From the NCBI RefSeq assembly GCF_001276715.1, contig NZ_LIUQ01000030.1, forward strand, positions 29,305 to 81,446: a stretch of DNA of 52,142 nucleotides, given 5' to 3'. Both the position numbers and the translations under genes were made by a program. Under the pieces are notes generated by a model. The model searched no databases and was not told the origin of the DNA. It saw only the letters and a list, made by a program, of their open reading frames with translations. Within the stretch, counting starts at the first letter, position 1. The number at the start of each line of letters is the position of its first letter. This stretch comes from Planktothricoides sp. SR001. GTDB lineage: Bacteria > Cyanobacteriota > Cyanobacteriia > Cyanobacteriales > Laspinemataceae. Shown piece after piece: positions 7,140 to 17,739 of the stretch.

Positions 7140-7363
7140 TAAAAATCCTCTCTGGGAAAATTTCCCCACATTTCCTTTCTAGCTTGGGCGATATCTGCTT
7201 CCGTAATATTGATATCTAAATTATTCCACATTCCTTTAACACTTTTCCGAGGTTTTTTAGAAATGATTTTTTGTTGAAGAAACTCAGCAAAATCTAAAAC
7301 TTCTTGTTGCTTATCTGGGGGCAATGTCTGCAACTTATCTAAAACGGCTTGCTCTAAATTCAT
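7139..7363 (-). CDS. vapB: VapB-type antitoxin (DUF2281-like)
   Basis: 74 aa. The LEQAVLDKLQTLPPDKQQEVLDFAEFLQQK start is typical of the DUF2281/VapB-like antitoxins common in cyanobacteria, and the C-terminal half is the acidic, flexible toxin-binding segment. Its stop overlaps the vapC start by one base (TAATG), indicating translational coupling. Because vapC is broken by MITE copy B, this antitoxin now seems to be an orphan. MITE copy C lies only 24 bp upstream of its start and may have displaced or supplied the promoter. Confidence 0.85.
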   Translation of the reverse strand: MNLEQAVLDKLQTLPPDKQQEVLDFAEFLQQKIISKKPRKSVKGMWNNLDINITEADIAQARKEMWGNFPREDF

Positions 7364-7386
7364 TGTTAATTTTCTCCGTAATTATA

Positions 7387-7511
7387 AGTAGGTGAACATA
7401 ATTAATTGCTCTTTTCGTTCCCCGCCGATAGGCTGTGGATTCCCGCCTGCGCGGGAATGACAGTTTTTCTTCTAATGGGGTCTGTGGTGCATTTATTTCT
7501 GCCAGTCTACT
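7387..7511. mobile_element. MITE copy C, inverted orientation (125 bp)
   Basis: The reverse orientation of copies A and B: AGTAGGTGAACATAATTAAT at 7387 and a degenerate CAGTCTACT right end at about 7503-7511, with TA on both sides (7385-7386, 7512-7513). It contains the ATTCCCGCCTGCGCGGGAAT palindrome. Its position just upstream of vapB places it in the promoter region. Confidence 0.85.
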
Positions 7512-7721
7512 TACCTGATTTTTTTCATGTTTTAGCCAATATGCTCCGGCGATCGCATTTTTGCCATGACTTTGAGCTAATTACTATCCTATCAAATTCC
7601 ATGTAAATTCCATATTCCTGACATTCTTCTCCTATGGAGTTTTTCCCCAACCAACCTTAGTCTGGAGATAACCCTAGAAACCGGGTTTCTGCATCAACAC
7701 TATATATAAGGAGAAACTCCC

Positions 7722-8999
7722 ATGAGTGGTAGCCCTAAATATTCCAGTGCGGAACTAGACCGCCAACGCCAAGAAAAACTGGAACGCGATCGCCGAGAAC
7801 GGGCAGCAGAAGAAGAACGGCGCCGCCAAGAAGCGGCAGCCCGGGAAAAGCAACGTCGCCTAGAAAATCGTCGGACTAAAGTGCGGGAACAGGCGCAAAA
7901 GTTTCAGGCTGAATTGTCCCAACAACAAGCTAACCTGTATCCCAAGGCAGCCCAAACTCTGCAACAACAACTGCAACAGCATCAGCAAAAGATCCAGACA
8001 GCCCAGTCCGAACCGACTTTACAAGAAATTTCTCAGCATCTGGAACAATTGCAACAGGAAATGCAGGTTCATATTGCCCAAAAACGGCGCGATGATGAGG
8101 AGAAAAAGCGCCAAGCGGAACTGGACCGGCAACAGTTTGCCCTGGAAGAGTTGCAACGGCAACTGGGGCAAATTCCCGATGGGGCTAAGTTTGCCCCCCA
8201 GTCTGAAGCTGATATAGCACAAAAGCTGCAAAATGTCAAGCAATTCATCCAAACTGGCAACCCGATCGCAGTCCGACAACCCCTGCAAGCGGCAGAACAA
8301 GCCCTGGCACAACATCGCCAACGAGTGACCGAGCGCCGCGCTGAGTGGCAACGACGCCAAGCCCAAGCAGAACAACAGTTAGGAGACTTGCAAGCCCTGA
8401 TTGCCGGACTGCAAGCAGACCCGGTAGTGATGCGGTGGCAGCCCCAAGAAGTCGCGCAACTGGAAAGTCAAATCGCGGCGGCAACACAAGGGATTACCTC
8501 GGAACAGTTCGAGGTAGTGGGTGAAATTCTGGCCACTTGCCAACAGCAAAGCCAAAATACGATTAAAACTGCCAACGCCGCCCAACTTAAAGCAGACCAA
8601 CGGGACTACATTGCCGATAGTATCGCCCAAAGCTTAGAGTCTCTGGGTTTTAGCATTCTCGCCCGCCAAGCGGAACATCCCGATAACCCTGCCAGTGCGG
8701 TAATTTTGGGCGCGGCCACCTATGCGGGGAAAGGTATTAGCGTTAGCATTCCCGTGGAAGGGGAAGTTTTCTACGATGTGGAGGGCTATAGCAAGAGTAC
8801 GGAAGCGGCTGTGGGTGGGGGTTCGGCGGCAACCTGCGATGAAGCCGAAGCGGTGCTGAATGAAATGGGCAAAATTCTGGAAACGGAGTTTGGGGTACAA
8901 ATGGGCGAGTTGCAATGGGAGGGAAAGGACCCTAACCGGAATATTCACCAAGCGGATAGCCTCCCCCGTAGTCAGGGTTCGCGATCGCGGACTGCGTGA
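7722..8999 (+). CDS. Coiled-coil protein with conserved C-terminal globular domain
   Basis: 425 aa. Residues from about 10 to 300 are almost continuous charged coiled coil, rich in Gln, Glu, Arg and Ala. About residues 300-410 form a compact domain (DYIADSIAQSLESLGFSIL... GKGISVSIPVEGEVFYDVEGY) that I cannot name. The tail PRSQGSRSRTA is derived from a HIP1-containing repeat and may be a recent extension. The start ATG follows a GGAG-type ribosome site (AAGGAGAAACTCCC). The AAA+ ATPase gene begins 64 bp downstream on the same strand, so the two probably act together, with the coiled coil as a scaffold or adaptor for the ATPase. No catalytic motif is seen. Confidence 0.7.
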   Translation: MSGSPKYSSAELDRQRQEKLERDRRERAAEEERRRQEAAAREKQRRLENRRTKVREQAQKFQAELSQQQANLYPKAAQTLQQQLQQHQQKIQTAQSEPTLQEISQHLEQLQQEMQVHIAQKRRDDEEKKRQAELDRQQFALEELQRQLGQIPDGAKFAPQSEADIAQKLQNVKQFIQTGNPIAVRQPLQAAEQALAQHRQRVTERRAEWQRRQAQAEQQLGDLQALIAGLQADPVVMRWQPQEVAQLESQIAAATQGITSEQFEVVGEILATCQQQSQNTIKTANAAQLKADQRDYIADSIAQSLESLGFSILARQAEHPDNPASAVILGAATYAGKGISVSIPVEGEVFYDVEGYSKSTEAAVGGGSAATCDEAEAVLNEMGKILETEFGVQMGELQWEGKDPNRNIHQADSLPRSQGSRSRTA

Positions 9000-9063
9000 A
9001 TCTGAATACACCAAGCGGGCGCAAGCATTGCGCCCCTACACCCCTAGTTTCGAGGACACCACT

Positions 9064-11073
9064 ATGAATCTTCCGCTAATTTCCGCTCGTTGGATTTCTG
9101 ACTTTGACAAACAACTACACCGCCGCAGTCATATTCTCCTTTACGGTGATATTCACGACCCCTTAGTATGGCGGGGAAACTATCTGTCTATTCAGGACTT
9201 TCTGAGCAGCTATTTCCAAGAACTCGACTTTAACCTGATCCTCCGCTATGACAGTATTGATGGGTTCACCTTTGCCGAACCGCAGATGCAGCAAGAGTTC
9301 CAGCGGATTTCTCAGGAACAACTCCGCCATCGTCATGGGGCAGCCCCAGACCTGCAACCTCCTAATCCTAATCCTGCTCCTAATGGTAATCCTGCGATCG
9401 CACCACCTCGCGGCAACCCAGGGGCTGTTCTGCAACAACGTGGCAATGCTCAACTAAATCGCCGCATTCCCCCAGAAGAAGCGTTCGGACAATTGCGTTC
9501 TGTCCTCTGCCAAACCGAAACCGCGATCGCCGCAGTGATCGATTTGGGAGATATGCTCACTGCTGACCCCGATCGCTATGCTACGGAAGAACGCAACGCG
9601 CTGATTTTGCTGCAACGCTGCACTTTAGAAGCGGCGACGATCCAAGCAGGAACACTTCGAGGCTACCGCAATACGGTGATAATTTTGGCCAGCGACTTGA
9701 AACGAGTTCCCGTCTGGTTCTACAACAACAATCCTTATGTAAATTTAGTCCAAGCCACCTATCCCAACAAAGCCGAACGAAAATATTTTGCTTTGCGCTT
9801 TGGGGCAAATTTCTATGAGGGCGATCGGCTAAATGCGCGATCGGCTAACCCAAACCAAGCCTCGGAACTCGAACAAGTGGCCGAAGAATTCGCCGACCTC
9901 ACCGACGGGTTTAAAACGATGGACTTAGAAGCCCTGCGTCTGACGTCAATTCAAAACCGTCTGCCTTTGAATCAACGAGACGCTATGCGCTTAGTGGACT
10001 TCTATAAATTCGGACAGCGAGACGAACCCTTTGAACAACTCAGCCGGGAAAAAGTGTCTCGGGCTGCGGAAACTTTGTCCCAAGAAGTCATCGGACAACC
10101 TCGGGCAATTCAAGCGGTGACGGATATGCTGACCACAGCGAAGGTGGGCATCAGCCTCAGCCAAGTTCGCGGACGCAACAGTAAACCAAAAGGCGTCTTT
10201 TTCTTTGTCGGTCCGACCGGGGTGGGCAAAACGGAGTTAGCCAAATCTCTCAGTCGTTTGATTTTTGGAGACGAGGAAGCTTTCGCCCGGTTTGATATGA
10301 GTGAATATAAAGAGGAACACGCTGCGGAAAAGTTGGCCGGTTCTCCTCCGGGTTTTGTGGGCTATGAAGAAGGGGGACAATTGACCAACCGCGTTTTAGC
10401 CAATCCCTATAGCATTTTGTTATTTGATGAGATTGAAAAAGCACATCCAAAGGTATTGGACAAGTTTCTGCAAGTTCTCGAAGATGGTCGCTTAACTGAT
10501 GGTAAAGGGCAGACGGCTTATTTCAATCAAACGGTAATTATTTTTACTAGCAATATCGGGGCTTCTGATTTAACCGACCCGCAAACCGGGGCGCTAATTC
10601 GTCCCGGAATTATGAATCAAGTACAGCATGGGGGGACGAGTCAGTACACTTATGACCAAGTTAACCAGCATTTTCGTGAGGAAGTAAGCTGGTATTTTTC
10701 CAGCCGCATTGGTCGAGCCGAATTACTGAACCGCTTAGGAGATAATATTGTCGTGTTCGACTTGTTGCGATCGCAATTTGTCACGCAAATTGGTCAGAAG
10801 TTTTTGGGACAATTGCAAGCATCATCCCAAGAAAAATATCGGTTATTCCTGAAATTTGATGCATCGATTTTAACCGGGTTAACTGATGCCATGCAAGCCG
10901 GAGATAATTTGCTGTTTGGCGGTCGGCGGATTAAAACTTTACTAGAGACTTTGGTAGAACGACCTTTAAATCGGTGGATTTTTGATAATTATGTCAATCT
11001 ATCAGAGATGGCTGGACAAACTTTAGAATTAAGTTTAGAGGTTGATAATAAATTGCGGGTTCAGCGTTCATAA
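9064..11073 (+). CDS. ClpB/ClpA-like AAA+ ATPase with novel N-terminal region
   Basis: 669 aa from the ATG at 9064 (GAGG upstream); an in-frame start at 8860 would overlap the coiled-coil gene and was rejected. Residues 1 to about 310 form a family-specific region beginning MNLPLISARWISDFDKQL, with a Pro/Asn-rich stretch near 100-130. The C-terminal half is a Clp/Hsp100 D2-type AAA+ module: EVIGQPRAIQAV, Walker A GPTGVGKT at about 383-390, Walker B ILLFDEIEKAHP at about 452-463, sensor-1 FTSNIG, then a small C-terminal domain. It has a single AAA+ ring and no Clp N-domain, so it is not a canonical ClpB. It is likely an operon partner of the coiled-coil protein; a link to the DGR receptor pathway is positional inference. 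Confidence 0.85.
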   Translation: MNLPLISARWISDFDKQLHRRSHILLYGDIHDPLVWRGNYLSIQDFLSSYFQELDFNLILRYDSIDGFTFAEPQMQQEFQRISQEQLRHRHGAAPDLQPPNPNPAPNGNPAIAPPRGNPGAVLQQRGNAQLNRRIPPEEAFGQLRSVLCQTETAIAAVIDLGDMLTADPDRYATEERNALILLQRCTLEAATIQAGTLRGYRNTVIILASDLKRVPVWFYNNNPYVNLVQATYPNKAERKYFALRFGANFYEGDRLNARSANPNQASELEQVAEEFADLTDGFKTMDLEALRLTSIQNRLPLNQRDAMRLVDFYKFGQRDEPFEQLSREKVSRAAETLSQEVIGQPRAIQAVTDMLTTAKVGISLSQVRGRNSKPKGVFFFVGPTGVGKTELAKSLSRLIFGDEEAFARFDMSEYKEEHAAEKLAGSPPGFVGYEEGGQLTNRVLANPYSILLFDEIEKAHPKVLDKFLQVLEDGRLTDGKGQTAYFNQTVIIFTSNIGASDLTDPQTGALIRPGIMNQVQHGGTSQYTYDQVNQHFREEVSWYFSSRIGRAELLNRLGDNIVVFDLLRSQFVTQIGQKFLGQLQASSQEKYRLFLKFDASILTGLTDAMQAGDNLLFGGRRIKTLLETLVERPLNRWIFDNYVNLSEMAGQTLELSLEVDNKLRVQRS

Positions 11074-11092
11074 AATCAATAAATCCGCATTG

Positions 11093-11609
11093 GGGGCTTT
11101 ATGTCAAAAAGAGTTTTTGGCACCAATGGTGTATGAAGGATATTCTACATCTCAGGTAATTGAGACAAAGGCTAGAACAAGTGTTATTACTCAATCTCAA
11201 AAAAGGTCAAGTCATAATTAGGCATAATGCCCGGTTCCATCAAGGAAAAAAGTCAGATAATTAATTGAGAATGCGGGTTGTGAATTATTATTTTTACCAA
11301 AGGGAACAGGCAACAGGCAACTACTGCTACAGACAACAGGATGCTAATGAAAGAGGTGAATTATGAAAGAGGAAAACTCTCTCTTCTCTCTTCTCTCTTC
11401 TCTCTTCTCTCTTCTCTCTTCTCTCTTCTCTCTTCTCTCTTCTCTCTTCTCTCTTCTCTCTCCTCCGAACCGCGTTCCCCAATATTCTCCTGACTTAAAT
11501 CCAATTGAGCATTGGTGGCAAAAAAATCAAGAACGCTATCAAAAAAGAACTCCACCAGTATGATTTTAATCTCGATAAGGCGGTAGATGCAGTATTTGCG
11601 TATTTGTAG
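11093..11609 (+). pseudogene. Decayed IS630-family transposase fragment
   Basis: Pieces of a DDE_3 transposase C-terminal half can be read in several frames: LAPMVYEGYSTSQVIET, then WLEQVLLLNLKKGQVII.HNARFH after a shift, then ENAGCELLFLPK, then PQYSPDLNPIEHWW and QYDFNLDKAVDAVFAYL ending at the TAG at 11607-11609. At least two frameshifts and a roughly 170-bp insertion holding a heptanucleotide array separate LLFLPK from YSPDLNPIEHWW. The N-terminal half is absent. It cannot encode an active enzyme, but its family fits the TA-flanked MITEs upstream. Confidence 0.85.
11377..11460. repeat. Heptanucleotide tandem array, 12 units
   Basis: Twelve perfect copies of a 7-bp TCTCTCT/TCTTCTC-type unit (period 7: TCTCTTC) lie inside the IS630 relic. 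One strand is pure pyrimidine, which favours slipped-strand length change and triplex structure. Seven is not a multiple of three. Confidence 0.9.
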
Positions 11610-13044
<1,435 letters not shown>

Positions 13045-13106
13045 ACAATTCTGGCAAAATATCTGGCAAAATAAGCGATCGATCCTCCCAACCCCCCCTT
13101 AAAAAG

Positions 13107-13178
13107 TAAACCACACCCGTCGGGGATTAAAATCCCCGCCTCATAGCGCAAGTCGGTTTTAACCGACTAATCATGCTT
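13107..13178. repeat. 72-bp repeat, left arm of an inverted pair
   Basis: Nearly identical (one mismatch) to the reverse complement of 13887-13958. It contains two internal palindromes, GGGGATTAAAATCCCC and GTCGGTTTTAACCGAC. Related palindromes continue to about 13320, including GTAGGGGTCAACGGCCGTTG. Confidence 0.92.
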
Positions 13179-13339
13179 GGTAGGGGTCAACGACCGTTGG
13201 CCCCTATAACAGCCCTTGACCCGTAAAGAATTTTAGTCAGTTTTAACCGACTGTAGGGGTCAACGGCCGTTGACCCCTACAGTCGGGATTTAATTCCCTG
13301 GCGGTTAATGTGGTTTATCTATCTGAAAAGCCCTGTAAG

Positions 13340-13723
13340 CTAAGTTTTGACCAATTCTTCTGCGACATTTTCAGTAACTACATTGTCAGTAACCGGGTAA
13401 TCTATTTTTTCCGGTTCATTATCAACTTTAACGGTTAATTTTAATCCCACAACTTGCAGCCATTCAGCTAAATTATAAATCACCTCACTGCCACCATTAG
13501 ATAGCAATCGTTCCAGCTTTTCTAGGTGAATTTTAACTTCTTCTGGGGTGAGGCGATCGCCTGCCAATGCTTGAGCAACATCTTTGAGGGCCAAAGCCAA
13601 TATTGCCTGGTCGGGTGCTTCGTCTTTTTCTAATTCTAAATGAGTTTCCACATAGCCAACGGCATAGTTGCGATCTTTTAACTTGGCCATCAAAAAATCA
13701 TCATAAGATACAGATTTATTCAT
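13340..13723 (-). CDS. HigA-like addiction-module antitoxin, apparently orphan
   Basis: 127 aa. The N-terminal SYDDFLMAKLKDRNYAVGYVETHLEL matches the start of the cyanobacterial addiction-module antidote family, and ALALKDVAQA continues the family pattern. The C-terminal EVIYNLAEWLQVVGLKLTV matches the end of that family, where the last HTH helix and a dimerisation strand lie; a 25-residue acidic extension follows. The middle helix-turn-helix is divergent. The matching toxin gene upstream survives only as a 42-codon fragment at 14000-14128, separated by the right inverted-repeat arm, so the pair has been broken. The function as an antitoxin is inferred from the family and neighbour. Confidence 0.6.
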   Translation of the reverse strand: MNKSVSYDDFLMAKLKDRNYAVGYVETHLELEKDEAPDQAILALALKDVAQALAGDRLTPEEVKIHLEKLERLLSNGGSEVIYNLAEWLQVVGLKLTVKVDNEPEKIDYPVTDNVVTENVAEELVKT

Positions 13724-13775
13724 AGTTTTAACTCCGATATTCTAAATAGCCCCCTTTTTACAGCGGTTTTTAGAT

Positions 13776-13858
13776 TAAAAAACCACATTAACCACATTAA
13801 CCACATTAACCACATTAACCGCCAGGGAATGAATTCCCTGGCTAATAGCTAAAGTCGG
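13776..13858. repeat. ACCACATTA tandem repeats and inner inverted arm
   Basis: Four or five copies of a 12-bp ACCACATTAACC unit run directly into GCCAGGGAATGAATTCCCTGGC. The inverse of this end (GGGATTTAATTCCCTGGCGG then TTAATGTGGTTT) is present at about 13286-13318, so the inverted repeats extend inward from the 72-bp arms. Confidence 0.8.
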
Positions 13859-13886
13859 TTAAAACCGACTGAAATTCTGATAAATA

Positions 13887-13958
13887 CAAGCATAATTAGT
13901 CGGTTTTAACCGACTTGCGCTATGAGGCGGGGATTTTAATCCCCGACGGGTGTGGTTT
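13887..13958. repeat. 72-bp repeat, right arm of an inverted pair
   Basis: Inverted partner of 13107-13178, 71 of 72 positions matching. It lies between the orphan antitoxin and the truncated toxin remnant. Confidence 0.92.
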
Positions 13959-13999
13959 ACTCAGTCTGGTGTAAAAGCTTTCTTGTCTAGCTTTCTTGT

Positions 14000-14128
14000 C
14001 TAGCTTTCTTGTCTATCGATCGTAGTTTTGGCTTTTTCGTCTTGGAGAGAATCAAACCACTTGGAAAAAGGAATCTTTCCCGCAGGGGTGATGTAAAGTT
14101 GAATATCTCTTGGTTGTGCTTCTGCCAT
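14000..14128 (-). pseudogene. Truncated HigB/RelE-like toxin (addiction-module killer) fragment
   Basis: An ATG at 14128 opens a 42-codon frame, MAEAQPRDIQLYITPAGKIP followed by FSKWFDSLQDEKAKTTIDRQES and TAG. The pattern (beta strand, TPxGKxPFxxWFDSLxDxxAK) is the N-terminus of the putative addiction-module killer protein family, whose members are about 95-110 aa. The rest is missing, and a thrice-repeated CTTTCTTGTCTAG follows the break. It precedes the HigA-like antitoxin on the same strand, the usual toxin-antitoxin order in this family. Confidence 0.75.
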
Positions 14129-14341
14129 ATCATTCTAGCTAAGGTATCTTTGAGAAACAGGGTTTCTTGGTCAACCGTCTCACTTGAGTACCAAGTCAGC
14201 CCCGAGACAGAAAACTGAAATTTAACCAAAAAATCTGATTTCTCAGGATTGATCTGGTTAAATTACCAACTTGATCTGTTACAATTATTCATAAATTCTG
14301 CTGAATACAAACTAATATCACGTTTATCCTAGACGCAAGTT

Positions 14342-16135
14342 ATGAGTCTTCCCATTCGCAACGTCGCTATCATTGCCCACGTCGATCACGGCAAAACCAC
14401 TCTGGTGGATGCCCTCCTGAAACAATCTGGTATTTTTCGTGAAGGGGAAGACGTCCCTGATTGCGTCATGGACTCCAACCCCCTGGAACGGGAACGGGGG
14501 ATTACGATTCTCTCCAAAAATACCGCCGTTCGCTACAAAGACACCTTAATTAATATTGTGGATACCCCCGGTCACGCTGACTTTGGCGGTGAAGTGGAAC
14601 GGGTGCTCGGCATGGTCGATGGTTGTTTGCTAATTGTTGATGCTAACGAAGGGCCGATGCCACAAACTCGGTTTGTGCTGAAAAAAGCCTTAGAAAAAGG
14701 ACTTCGCCCTATTGTGGTGGTGAACAAAATTGACCGCCCTCGCGCTGAACCTCATGGGGCAGTGGATAAGGTTTTAGACCTGTTTTTGGAACTCGGCGCC
14801 GACGACGATCAGTGCGAATTCCCCTATTTATTTGCTTCCGGTCTAGATGGATATGCCAAGAAAAACCTGGAAGAAGAAGGGGTGGATATGCAGCCACTAT
14901 TTGAGGAAATCCTCGCCCATGTCCCAGCCCCGGTCGGCGATCCTACGAAACCCCTGCAATTACAAGTGACCACTTTGGATTATTCCGAATATATCGGTCG
15001 GATCGTGATTGGTCGGATTCACAATGGCACCATCAAAGCTGGGCAGCAAGCGGCTTTGGTGAAAGAAGATGGGTCAATTGTTAAGGCCAAAATTACTAAA
15101 TTGATGGGCTTTGAAGGGTTAAGCCGCGTGGAAATTGCGGAATCCTCAGCGGGTAATTTGGTGGCAGTGGCGGGTTTTGCCGATGCGAATATTGGCGAAA
15201 CTATTACTTGCCCCAATGAACCCCAAGCCCTGCCACTGATTAAGGTGGATGAACCTACTTTACAGATGACTTTCTGGGTGAATGATTCCCCGTTTGCCGG
15301 ACAGGAAGGCACTTTTGTTACTTCCCGTCAGTTGCGCGATCGCCTAATGCGGGAACTGGAAACCAACGTTGCCCTACGGGTGGAAGAAGCGGACACCCCA
15401 GATAAATTATTAGTGTCCGGTCGTGGGGAACTGCACCTGGGTATTTTGATTGAAACCATGCGCCGGGAAGGTTATGAATTCCAAGTTTCCCAGCCCCAGG
15501 TGATTTACCGGGAAATTGGCGGTCAGCCTTGCGAACCGTTTGAATGTTTAGTCCTGGATGTCCCCGAAGAGGCGGTGGGTGCTTGCATCGAACGCTTGGG
15601 ACAGCGCAAAGGGGAAATGCAAGATATGCGGGTGATTACTGGGGGTCGGACTCAGCTAGAATTTGCTATTCCCGCACGGGGATTAATCGGTTTCCGGGGT
15701 GAATTCCTGCGGATCACCCGTGGGGAAGGGATTATGAACCATAGCTTCTTGGATTATCGTCCTTTATCTGGGGATGTGGAAACCCGCCGCAATGGGGTGA
15801 TTGTGGCTTTTGAAGAAGGAACCGCTACTTTCTATGCCCTGAAAAACGCTGAAGATCGCGGAGTTTTCTTTATTACTCCCGGTACTAAGGTGTATAAAGG
15901 CATGATTGTGGGCGAACATAATCGTGCTCAAGATTTGGATTTGAATGTCTGCAAAACCAAGCAGTTGACGAATATGCGATCGGCTAGTGGCGATGAATTA
16001 GTTCAGCTACAAACGCCGATTGATATGAGTTTAGAACGGGCGTTAGAATATATCAGTTCTGATGAACTGTTGGAAGTGACCCCGGAATCGATTCGTCTGC
16101 GGAAGATGAACGCGAAGAAGTTAGCGAAACGCTAA
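14342..16135 (+). CDS. typA: Ribosome-associated GTPase TypA/BipA
   Basis: 597 aa, the full family length. G-domain motifs are intact: G1 AHVDHGKTT (residues 12-20), G3 [16 protein letters not shown]4 NKIDRP. EF-G-like domains II, III and V follow, and then the BipA-specific C-terminal domain ([24 protein letters not shown]...). TypA is an EF-G-related GTPase acting on the 70S ribosome during stress and ribosome assembly. It stands alone, followed by a large inverted repeat that may act as a terminator. Base composition and codon use look native. Confidence 0.98.
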   Translation: MSLPIRNVAIIAHVDHGKTTLVDALLKQSGIFREGEDVPDCVMDSNPLERERGITILSKNTAVRYKDTLINIVDTPGHADFGGEVERVLGMVDGCLLIVDANEGPMPQTRFVLKKALEKGLRPIVVVNKIDRPRAEPHGAVDKVLDLFLELGADDDQCEFPYLFASGLDGYAKKNLEEEGVDMQPLFEEILAHVPAPVGDPTKPLQLQVTTLDYSEYIGRIVIGRIHNGTIKAGQQAALVKEDGSIVKAKITKLMGFEGLSRVEIAESSAGNLVAVAGFADANIGETITCPNEPQALPLIKVDEPTLQMTFWVNDSPFAGQEGTFVTSRQLRDRLMRELETNVALRVEEADTPDKLLVSGRGELHLGILIETMRREGYEFQVSQPQVIYREIGGQPCEPFECLVLDVPEEAVGACIERLGQRKGEMQDMRVITGGRTQLEFAIPARGLIGFRGEFLRITRGEGIMNHSFLDYRPLSGDVETRRNGVIVAFEEGTATFYALKNAEDRGVFFITPGTKVYKGMIVGEHNRAQDLDLNVCKTKQLTNMRSASGDELVQLQTPIDMSLERALEYISSDELLEVTPESIRLRKMNAKKLAKR

Positions 16136-16155
16136 AGAAAACCCTGGAAAAAATA

Positions 16156-16210
16156 TGGGGGCAACCGCAGAAGAAACCGGGTTTCTGTGCAGAAACCCGG
16201 TTTCTGGCTT
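16156..16210. repeat. 55-bp direct repeat, left flank of the R-M cassette
   Basis: It begins TGGGGGCAACC and contains AGAAACCGGGTTTCT, a GTGC loop and AGAAACCCGGTTTCT, so it can form a 15-bp hairpin. It matches 18710-18764 at 53 of 55 positions in the same orientation, with the restriction-modification genes exactly between the two copies. Confidence 0.92.
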
Positions 16211-16258
16211 AATTTTTAACTTAATCATATAGACAAAATTTTATAGGCAGGATTTTTA

Positions 16259-17695
16259 ATGGCGATCGGTCTGTCAAGCATCTCTAATATCATCCCTCAA
16301 GCAGAAACAGAAAATCTCAGGGAAATTGATATCCTTGACAAGCAATTATATGACCACTTTAAAACTAAATTTTTAGTCCAATCCTCCCTGACTAGACTTT
16401 TAGTCAGCTTTCAGGCAAATAAAACCAAACCAATGTATCGGTGGTACAAGTATAAAGAGGCGTTTTCCGCTTCTTTGGTGGAGTTTTTATTCCAGAAATA
16501 TGAGATTTTCCAAGGGAAGATTTTAGATCCTTTTGCAGGGAGCGGGACGGCTTTATTTGCTGCCGGGGATCTGGGTCTTGATGGTGATGGCATTGAATTA
16601 TTGCCCATTGGTCAAACCATAATTGAGACGAGAAAAATTTTTAATTCTGAATTTACCTCCGATGATATTGCCCGTTTAAAAGACTGGGTTAAATTGCCGT
16701 TATGGAAAAATTTTGAACATGAAACAAGTCTGCCAGAATTTAGAATTACTCAGGGGGCTTATTCCCTAGAAACTAAAACAGCCATTGAGGAATATATAGC
16801 CCGGTGCGATCGCGAAAATCCCAGAGTAAAAGCAGTTTTAATGTTTGCTTTACTTTGTATCTTGGAATCCGTAAGTTATACCCGAAAAGATGGGCAATAT
16901 CTGCGGTGGGATTATCGTTCTGGTCGGGGTTCGGGGAAAAAACCTTTTAACAAAGGTGAAATTTTAACCTTCGAGATTGCCATCAGTCAGAAAATCAATG
17001 AAATCATCAATGATTTAGAACCAAACATAGAGCAAATCGAGCTTTTTCCCACCCAAAAGCCGCAAGGTCTGATTAATTTGTACAAAGGATCTTGTTTGGA
17101 ATTAATGCCCAGTTTACCTGATGCCAGCTATGATGCTATTATGACCTCTCCCCCCTATTGTAATCGATATGATTACACTCGTACTTATGCCTTAGAACTG
17201 GCTTTATTGGGGGTTTCAGAACAGGGATTAATTGAGTTTCGTCAGCAAATGTTAAGTTGTACGGTTGAAAATCGTCCTAAAAATTTGTTAGCTATTAATT
17301 CAAACTGGGAATTGGCTGTAAATCTGGCAGATAGTCAATCTCTATTGCAAGCTATTTTAAAATATTTAGATAACCAAAAAATAGAAGGTTTATTAAATAA
17401 CAAAAATATCCCCAGAATGGTCAAAGGATATTTCTATGAAATGGCTTGTGTCATCCAAGAATGCTCTCGTGTCCTTAAACCAGGAGCGCTTTTATTTATG
17501 GTTAATGACAATGTGCGTTATGCTGGGGCAAGCATTTCCGTGGACATGATTCTTTCTGCCTTGGCTGAAAAAGTAGGCTTTATTGTAGAGAATATTCTGG
17601 TTTTACCCAGTGATAAAGGCAACAGTAGTCAACAGATGGGAAATCATGGCCGCGACCCTTTAAGAAAGTGTGTTTATGTATGGAAAAAGCAATAA
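16259..17695 (+). CDS. DNA methyltransferase of an AvaI-type R-M system
   Basis: 478 aa, close to the length of M.AvaI. SAM-binding motif [10 protein letters not shown] is at about 88-97 and the catalytic TSPPY at about 297-301; the order (SAM motif first, some 200 residues before SPPY) and the TSPPY form point to an amino-methyltransferase, probably N4-cytosine as in the AvaI family. It should protect the host at the site cut by the endonuclease that starts 44 bp downstream on the same strand; from that partner the predicted site is CYCGRG. The pair lies between two 55-bp direct repeats, a sign of acquisition or loss as a unit. Confidence 0.88.
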   Translation: MAIGLSSISNIIPQAETENLREIDILDKQLYDHFKTKFLVQSSLTRLLVSFQANKTKPMYRWYKYKEAFSASLVEFLFQKYEIFQGKILDPFAGSGTALFAAGDLGLDGDGIELLPIGQTIIETRKIFNSEFTSDDIARLKDWVKLPLWKNFEHETSLPEFRITQGAYSLETKTAIEEYIARCDRENPRVKAVLMFALLCILESVSYTRKDGQYLRWDYRSGRGSGKKPFNKGEILTFEIAISQKINEIINDLEPNIEQIELFPTQKPQGLINLYKGSCLELMPSLPDASYDAIMTSPPYCNRYDYTRTYALELALLGVSEQGLIEFRQQMLSCTVENRPKNLLAINSNWELAVNLADSQSLLQAILKYLDNQKIEGLLNNKNIPRMVKGYFYEMACVIQECSRVLKPGALLFMVNDNVRYAGASISVDMILSALAEKVGFIVENILVLPSDKGNSSQQMGNHGRDPLRKCVYVWKKQ

Positions 17696-17739
17696 ATGAG
17701 ATGAATTTAAATCAGATTAATTTAAATTAATTTAAATCT

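Noticed and set aside
8860-9063. Upstream extension of the AAA+ ATPase
   Set aside because: It overlaps the coiled-coil gene and a dispersed repeat (GGGCGCAAGCATTGCGCCCC); the ATG at 9064 has a GAGG ribosome site.
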